From the NCBI GenBank assembly GCA_021432605.1, contig MU271143.1, forward strand, positions 1,373,277-1,437,276: a stretch of DNA of 64,000 nucleotides, read 5' to 3'. Every line of letters begins with the position of its first letter. Position 1 is the first letter of the stretch. The position numbers and the translations under genes are program-made. Under the pieces are notes generated by a model. That model saw only the letters and a program-made list of their open reading frames with translations, ran no database searches and had not been told where the DNA came from. The DNA is from Coniochaeta sp. PMI_546. Lineage: Eukaryota > Ascomycota > Sordariomycetes > Coniochaetales > Coniochaetaceae. Positions 58,381 through 64,000 of the stretch are shown piece after piece.

Positions 58381-59605
58381 ATGGCAAGCCCCACTGAATC
58401 AGCCCACGTCACACCAAAGGCGGGCTCCTCCCCCTCCCCCAGACCGCAGCCACAGCATGAAGACCAAGCAGTCGTCGGCGACCATGGGGTACCTAGTCTA
58501 ATTGAGCCAGCAACCACCATCGAGCCTCATGACGGCCCTGATGAGGAAGACGAATTTATTGCTGGAGGGTGGGACCTAGGGTCGACTGCCTCGACGTCAG
58601 TGACGTCCAGCGTGTACGCGCACACGTACGAGAACGGGAGACGATATCATGCATACAAACACGGCAGATATCCCATCCCAAATGACGACATGGAGCAGAA
58701 CCGAGAGGATATGAAGCATGCTTTGATGCTGGAGTTGACAGATGGAAAATTATTTTATGCACCCGTCGGTGGAAATGTTCAGAAGATTCTCGACGTGGGC
58801 ACAGGTACTGGTACGGGCACTAGAAGTCGTGGAAGGAACGTATGGGGTCCTTGATCGCTGATACTGATGATGGAACAGGTATCTGGGCAATCGAGGTTGG
58901 GGATCAGTATCCGAGCGCCGAGGTTCTCGGGCTTGATTTGTCGCCGATACAGCCCCAATGGGTTCCCCCGAATGTCAGATTCATGATAGACGATGTTGAG
59001 GACGAATGGCTCAATGGTTCCGACTGGGACCTGGTCCACTTCCGAAGCATGGCTCTGATCCTGCGCAACTTGCAAAAAGTCGTCGATCAGGCGTATAAGT
59101 AGGGTTACCTTTTGGCGCCCACCTCTCATCGTTCGGTGGCTGATGACGTGACAGGAATCTCAAACCTGGCGGCTGGGTCGAGTTTCAGGAGTCGCACGGC
59201 ATGCCGTTCTGCGATGATGGAAGCATGAGGGAGGACGACATCATGAAGCTCTACTACGAGACATGCCAGAAGGCCATGGGTCTGTTCGGATACGACCTTG
59301 ACCTAGGTTCAAAGGTGGGCGAGTACCTCGAACGAGCAGGGTTCAAGAATATCACCTGTCTCAAGAAGAAGGCTCCCCTGGGCACCTGGGCCAGGGACAA
59401 GACAATGAGGCTGATCGGACTGTATACGAAAGAGGCGGCACTTACTTCCACCAAATCGGTAATGGGTAAGCCTTTCGATGCCCTGGGCATCTCGGAGACG
59501 GAGAAGGCGGTGTGGTCTGCCAAGATCAAGGCCTCGTTGAACGAGACCAATGTGCACCGCTACTATCACTACTACTTTTGGTATGCACAGAAGCCGGAGC
59601 AGTAA
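58381..59605 (+). CDS. LaeA-like SAM-dependent methyltransferase
   Basis: Three exons, 58381-58810, 58879-59098 and 59155-59605, with introns of 68 and 56 nt, give 366 residues. ATG 58381 is preferred to an upstream in-frame GTG. An acidic, Pro/Ser-rich N-terminus is followed by SSVYAHTYENGRRYHAY and KHGRYPIPNDDMEQNREDMKH, hallmarks of the fungal LaeA-like family. SAM-binding motif I (ILDVGTGTGIWAIEV) is at about 138-152, then the acidic loop VLGLDLSPIQP, DWDLVHFRSM and NLKPGGWVEFQE. Family members range from global secondary-metabolism regulators to small-molecule methyltransferases, and this one cannot be placed without a tree. The intron inside motif I is typical. No backbone biosynthetic gene is next to it. 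Confidence 0.92.
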
Positions 59606-60016
59606 GTATGAACATGTTGATATCGAATATGAGATGTAGAACAGACAACAACGTATCTTATCTATCCTCTCTGTGCGGTGCGGGACGAATCCGGTGGTGT
59701 TTGCACCTCAAGCTTCGTACTGACATGTGGTTCAAGCGGTGCGGCCATGGCAAGCACGATGACTGCCCAAAATGACCCCAAGGGACGTCATGGCTCACAG
59801 TCGAGTTGAGAAAGTGCAGTCGCGACGACATAGATGTACCGCCCTGCTCGGAAAGAGCACCCTCAGGATGAAGGCACACCTAGGAGGGATCGAATTTTCA
59901 CGTCATTAGAGCCGGCAGGTTTCGAGAACGCCGCCACTTTTGACCTGACGACAGCAGCTCTACATCTGTGCAACGGCATTTCCAATCCTCCAAGTGACTA
60001 CTGCCCATTGACCACG
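59606..60016. other. 0.4 kb intergenic
   Basis: Between two plus-strand genes; it should hold the sorbosone-dehydrogenase promoter. Nothing specific is seen. Confidence 0.4.
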
Positions 60017-61542
60017 ATGACGATGTTCTGGTTCATAGGCCTTCTGTTCGCCTCCGCAACGACGGCCCAGACGTGCATGACACCGACTGCTAGGTTCCAG
60101 CCCAAAATGGAGGCTGGTTACACCTCCACCCTGCTCATCAACGGCCTCAAGAATCCGCGCGACATGGTCTTTGACCAGCTGGGTAATATGCTGGTTGTAG
60201 AGCAAGGCGGTGGTGGTGTTACGCAGATCAAGTTCGAGGAGTTGAGCTGCGGCTTTGTTTGTGCCGTTTCCAGGAAGACCGTTCTCGCCGACCCTACTGT
60301 GAGTGCGCTTGTCTGGCCAACGGAAGAGGTCTAACAGATTCGCCCAGCTAAACCACGGTCTGGCTCTTTCGCCAGATGGCAACACACTTTTCGTTTCCAG
60401 TGTTGGGCAAGCATACGCTTACAACTACGATGCTGCCACCGGAACAGCGACTGACGGCAAGGTCATCATCACCAATATGGCCAACGGCGGTCATAGCACC
60501 AGAACGCTGCTCATCTCCAAGTTTAACCCGGACTTGTTGCTGGTCTCGCGTGGCTCCGATGGCAACATTGACTCTCTTGCTGGTAACGTGAGCACCGGAC
60601 ATTCAACTATCAAGTACTTCAACATCTCCGAGATCCTGAACTCCCCAGCAGACCATGTCCAGGGCGGTGTTGTGCTTGGCTGGGGCCTGAGGAACAGTGT
60701 TGGCATCGGGGAGCATCCGATCACAGGCGGCATTGTAAGTGGCAACCGTCCGAGATTTCGTCCTTGCCATTTGCAAGGGCCAGAGGCTGATGCACTCTCC
60801 AGTGGTCTGTCGAGAACTCGATGGACAACGTCCAACAACAAGGCTTCGACGTACATAACAATAACCCGGCGGAGGAGGTCAACTATCACGGCGTGCTTGG
60901 CGAGTTGTCCCTGAATCCTCTCCAGGGCGCCAACTACGGGTATCCATACTGTGTGGCTGCCTGGGACCCTTCAACGCTTCGTGATGCCCAAGTGACTGTT
61001 GGATCGCAGTTTTACGCCAACATCCCGGACGGCTATGACATTGAGGCAACCGACCGAATGTGCGCCGAGTACGCACAGGCACCACGAGTCGTGCTTCCTG
61101 CGCACACGGCGCCGTTAGATATCAAATTCACCGCGGACGGAAGTTCCGCCTTCGTGTCACTCCACGGCAGTTGGTAAGCATAATAGATGCGCTCCTTTGC
61201 CCCTTTCCATGTGCTGTCGACGTAGTTGATCTTGGCTGCACCGATGCTCAATCTCTGATCAGGGACCGATCCCCTCCGGACGGATATCGTGTCGTACAGA
61301 TCGACTTCGGGACCGACGGCCAGCCCACCAGTAGCCCCGTGGCAGGCACTCAGATCATGGCAAATGCAGACAACACGCAGTGTCCCGGCGGCTGCTTCAG
61401 GCCTACTGGTCTGGCGTTCGATGCCCAGGGACGGCTGTTCATGAGCAGCGACTCGACGGGCGAGATTTATCTCATAATGCGCTTTCCGGGTGTCAGGCAC
61501 AGCTTTCCGGGCTGCACGCCCAAGTCCGGAACTCAGGGGTAG
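60017..61542 (+). CDS. Secreted glucose/sorbosone-dehydrogenase-like beta-propeller protein
   Basis: Four exons, 60017-60298, 60348-60734, 60803-61173 and 61263-61542, with introns of 49, 68 and 89 nt, give 439 residues. A signal peptide covers about 1-19 (MTMFWFIGLLFASATTAQT). The body has the repeated blade pattern of soluble quinoprotein dehydrogenases: GLKNPRDMVFDQLGNMLVVE, LNHGLALSPDGNTLFVSS, VVLGWGLRNSVGIGEHP, NYHGVLGELSLNPLQGANYG and GCFRPTGLAFDAQGRLFMSSD. A late segment (PAHTAPLDIKFTADGSSAFVSLHGSW) carries the usual HGS. Relatives bind PQQ or act on sugars as secreted partners of cellulose-attacking oxidases. The cofactor is not certain here. It lies in the same orientation as the methyltransferase, about 410 bp apart. 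Confidence 0.87.
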
Positions 61543-62351
61543 GGGCCGCGGCCGAGTCAGATCCTGCAGAGAAGAGAAGAGAAGAGAAATGCAATAACGT
61601 CAAAGGCTTTGGTGAACTGTAGATTAGGTAACTTAACTTGTGCGCTCACGTGCCTGGGCAGGCGAAGCACAGTATACAATATCCGAAGCAGCATACCGCT
61701 ACCTGACTGAACTATTGCCTCACAGCACAGCAAACGGATTGGACCTCGGACTTTTGTTTCGCCTTCGTGTTTGGCAGTTTCTGATTGACGGAAGCACAAG
61801 TGACCTCGGCAGAAGAAGCACCGGCTGACGGGATGTAGCGCGCTGGGCGATTTGCCTCAATTTGCCTCATTTGGCGGTCGGTTGATCCCGGCTGCAGCCG
61901 GTTATGATGCCTTTCGTGGTCCTATGATCGCTCCCCATGGTCTGTCATTACCCCACATCTCGGATGACCTGGATTACCTGGAGAACGATTCACCTGCATT
62001 GTCACCCCACAAAGTGCTCAAATCAGGGGGAATCGTGACCAGACTGCGGAGAGGGGTGGGCGCCACCACTAGGTAGGTTGCGCCCAATGGCTTGACTGAC
62101 TGACTGAACCGGAGATAGAAGTATATACCTTACCCAGCTCCCGTGTTCTCACTAAAAAGTGAGATAGATCTAAACTGAAGTGAGAGTCGTTTGCAAGCGC
62201 CGCATAAAGAACAACATTAGATTCAATATTAGCAATTACTGCCCTTGCTTGCTGTATCTCACGCGCAGCACATCGAGTCGTGGTACAGTACAGTGCACAT
62301 CGGATCCCTTACCTCGGCCAAAAAGACGCATCATATCACAGCTTCACCACA
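61543..62351. other. 0.8 kb with no gene seen
   Basis: 3' flank of the sorbosone-dehydrogenase-like gene, with a GAGAA repeat at 61571-61588, and upstream region of the small polyQ gene. No reliable open frame is present. Confidence 0.4.
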
Positions 62352-62773
62352 ATGAATCACACGCCATCGAAACAGTTCTCAACATCCGCCCGCGTACACC
62401 CGAGCTACCTACCGTACATCCACACCTCGAAAGCAGCCAAGGGGGCTAAATGGTATGTGCTCGCACCAGTTCGGCGCCACGTAGGTCGCATGAAGTGATG
62501 CCACCCCAGCTAACATGAAGGGCAAGGATACCACCCGCAGTGGCACTGGCCGCCGTCGGCTACGGCGTGGCCGCGTATAGGCAGGCACAGATCGAGCGGC
62601 ATATCGTGGCGGCAGAGCAGGACATGGCCGCCGAGAGGATGAGGCGGCAGGCGGCCGCGATGCTGGACGACGCGTACGGCGACCGGTCGAGTCTCGAGGG
62701 GCTGGAACACGCCATGCGTGTGTACGAGGCGCAGCAGCAGCAGCAGCAGCAACAACAAAATCATGGGAACTGA
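62352..62773 (+). CDS. Small polyQ-ended protein, possibly mitochondrial
   Basis: Two exons, 62352-62452 and 62527-62773, joined by a 74-nt intron (GTATGT, branch GCTAAC, acceptor AAG), give 115 residues. The N-terminus (MNHTPSKQFSTSARVHPSYL) is basic and Ser/Thr-rich with FSTSAR, as in mitochondrial presequences. A hydrophobic stretch crosses the splice site (KWIPPAVALAAVGYGVAAY) and may be a membrane helix. A long amphipathic charged helix follows (RQAQIERHIVAAEQDMAAERM), and a run of nine Gln ends the protein. The pattern fits a small inner-membrane protein, but the family is not recognised. Confidence 0.7.
62732..62757. repeat. CAG/CAA trinucleotide repeat
   Basis: Six CAG followed by three CAA codons encode nine Gln near the C-terminus of the small protein. 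Such tracts often vary in length between strains. Confidence 0.8.
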
Positions 62774-63138
62774 TTTCACGTTTCATTGCCGAGACCATCC
62801 GAGCTGAAAGGGAGGGGTGAACGGCAAAGATGAGAAGAATTGAATCCGACGACCGTATCACGGGTCTGAGCGGTCGGATATGCAGCATCGTTTGAGATGC
62901 TGTCATACGACAAATGTGCATTGTACATACATGGATGACTTTTCGGGCGGATCGGGCGTTATGGAGTTGATCGACTAGCGACACTGGAGGGCGGTATGGA
63001 TTTGGAGCAATAGGAGATTTTGTACATGTAAAACGGTGCATTTGTGAGGCACAGAGAAGGATCGGATTCAAAGAAAAATTCCAACTCCATTCACTACATA
63101 CATCCTTCAGCCTCGGATTTCATAATGACGCTGTAAGA
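62774..63138. other. 0.4 kb intergenic
   Basis: Nothing is seen between the polyQ gene and the next open frame. Confidence 0.4.
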
Positions 63139-63537
63139 CTAGTCAGGTTGGACTGGTGTCCCAACTCTCGGAACTGTAAGTAGAAAGACGAGTGGTGCTA
63201 TGGCACTTGTCTCAAGTTCTAACAAACATTTGCGTCCGTGATCTAGCATTAGCATCTTCTCATGGATGTGAAACGCGATGTGACCAAGTTTTGGCATATT
63301 GGGCATACTAGAATCAATCTGCTTCACTTGATCACATGGACAAGTACCAGATGTACATGGTAGCGCATATGTACTATAACTCTCAAAACGCTCACCGTCT
63401 GCTAGGTACTTCTCTATAATATGATTTGTGGCGTTCAACTCGTTTATCTTACTGAGCAGATGTTTGTAGTTAAGATCAGCCGGAGAAACGAAAACGGATA
63501 TGTTGATGAGCAGTGGAAAGAGACCGTCAAGCTCCAT
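63139..63537 (-). CDS. Hypothetical 132-residue protein, weak support
   Basis: A single ATG-started frame of 132 residues. It begins with a moderately hydrophobic stretch (MELDGLFPLLINISVFVS) and has a cysteine cluster (LPCTSGTCPCDQ) near the middle. The rest is mixed with no motif I recognise. It may be the last exon of a larger gene or a chance open frame; the T-A-rich codon use is unlike the strongly G/C-ending codons of neighbouring genes, which lowers confidence. Confidence 0.3.
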   Translation of the reverse strand: MELDGLFPLLINISVFVSPADLNYKHLLSKINELNATNHIIEKYLADGERFESYSTYALPCTSGTCPCDQVKQIDSSMPNMPKLGHIAFHIHEKMLMLDHGRKCLLELETSAIAPLVFLLTVPRVGTPVQPD

Positions 63538-63807
63538 GATCCAACCCTAAGACTAAGGGCTGGAGTAAGGGTGTGGCACCATTGCAGTACTTTAAGTTGA
63601 CTGTAACTAACTTTTACACACAAGAGACCGGTACTGGATAGGATGGTATTACTGAGGGCGGCTGAAGCTCCTCTTCTCGATCTAGTGGACGGCCTCTTGT
63701 TATTTTGTTTTTATTGCACAGTAGCAATGCTGATTGGAAGAGATCGGGTCGCAGGCCACTCTAACCCCTTGAGAATCACGAGGGGAAAAGCCTCCATGAT
63801 CCGCAGT
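63538..63807. other. Short intergenic stretch
   Basis: About 270 bp with no gene; it follows the 3' end of the dienelactone hydrolase gene. Confidence 0.35.
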
Positions 63808-64000
63808 CTAAGCCCATGCCTCAAACCACCTTACCGCCTGGAAGAACGCCGATTCTTTGCCAAACTTCTGCTCGGGATCAGAAACGTTCGCGCGGACGCC
63901 AAAGCCGTGCTGAGTGCCGGAGTACAGGGACACCTGGTAAGGCTGGGTGGTGTTCGCCAGCAGCGCCTCGATCTGTCCTCGTCGAGCAGGTGGCATCAAC
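63808..64000 (-). CDS. Dienelactone hydrolase family protein, C-terminal part
   Basis: The gene runs in from beyond the right edge, and about 64 C-terminal residues are visible. They contain QPYQVSLYSGTQHGFGVRAN, where HGF is the catalytic His context of fungal dienelactone hydrolases (alpha/beta hydrolase fold, Cys-Asp-His triad), and end in FFQAVRWFEAWA. The Cys and Asp lie outside the window. The protein should hydrolyse small esters or lactones. The family assignment rests on this short but typical end. Confidence 0.8.
   Translation of the reverse strand, partial: LMPPARRGQIEALLANTTQPYQVSLYSGTQHGFGVRANVSDPEQKFGKESAFFQAVRWFEAWA

Noticed and set aside
63546-63560. CCCTAA resembling a telomere unit
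   Set aside because: A single copy only, not a tandem array.

Overview
The window is nuclear DNA of a filamentous ascomycete, most likely a Sordariomycete. The evidence is many short (about 50-90 nt) GT..AG introns with CTAAC/CTGAC-like branch sites, fungus-restricted families (GH7 cellobiohydrolase with a fungal CBM1, UstYa/DUF3328, DUF3716, DUF1868, fungal 7-TM proteins, a NACHT-WD40 NLR, a LaeA-like methyltransferase), and a cellobiohydrolase whose signal peptide closely resembles those of Sordariales and relatives. Species cannot be read from the sequence. I saw no tRNA, rRNA, CRISPR array or intact transposon.

Layout. 0-1.8 kb: GH7 cellobiohydrolase on the minus strand. 1.8-5.3 kb: no gene seen. 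5.4 kb: small single-pass membrane protein. 5.9-10.6 kb: a disturbed accessory segment holding two 19-bp and two 12-bp minisatellites, an AT-rich island, a decayed multi-frameshift gene and a small coiled-coil gene. 11-16.9 kb: a small conserved stress-type protein, a Dap1-like haem protein, a DUF3716 protein, a UstYa-like protein and a small Pro/Ser-rich protein. 18.4-25.8 kb: a two-membrane-segment kelch protein, a conserved helical protein and a fungal rhodopsin-fold 7-TM protein. 25.8-30.8 kb: a gene-poor stretch. 30.8-37.9 kb: a secreted berberine-bridge-type flavin oxidase and the RNA polymerase II degradation factor Def1. 39.2-43.8 kb: a NACHT-WD40 NLR with 11 WD repeats. 44.4-48.6 kb: an aldo-keto reductase with an altered catalytic tetrad, TRAPPC12 and a second multi-TM protein. 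49.6-50.9 kb: GH18 chitinase with CBM1. 54.3-62.8 kb: a 2H-phosphoesterase-like DUF1868 protein, a secreted Pro-rich protein, a LaeA-like methyltransferase, a secreted sorbosone-dehydrogenase-like protein and a small polyQ-ended protein. The right edge cuts a dienelactone hydrolase gene.

The genes do not form one pathway. The secreted oxidative and hydrolytic enzymes (GH7, GH18, flavin oxidase, sorbosone dehydrogenase) suit a saprotroph or plant-associated fungus. The NLR is the candidate for non-self recognition. The UstYa-like, LaeA-like and aldo-keto reductase genes are secondary-metabolism-type genes, but they are scattered and lack a visible backbone enzyme or peptide precursor.

Gene models were spliced by eye from splice signals and reading-frame continuity; exon coordinates are given in each entry. 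The best leads are the Tyr/His exchange in the aldo-keto reductase, the minisatellite hotspot around the decayed gene, five exact copies of the palindrome TACACGTGTA, and the orphan UstYa-like gene.
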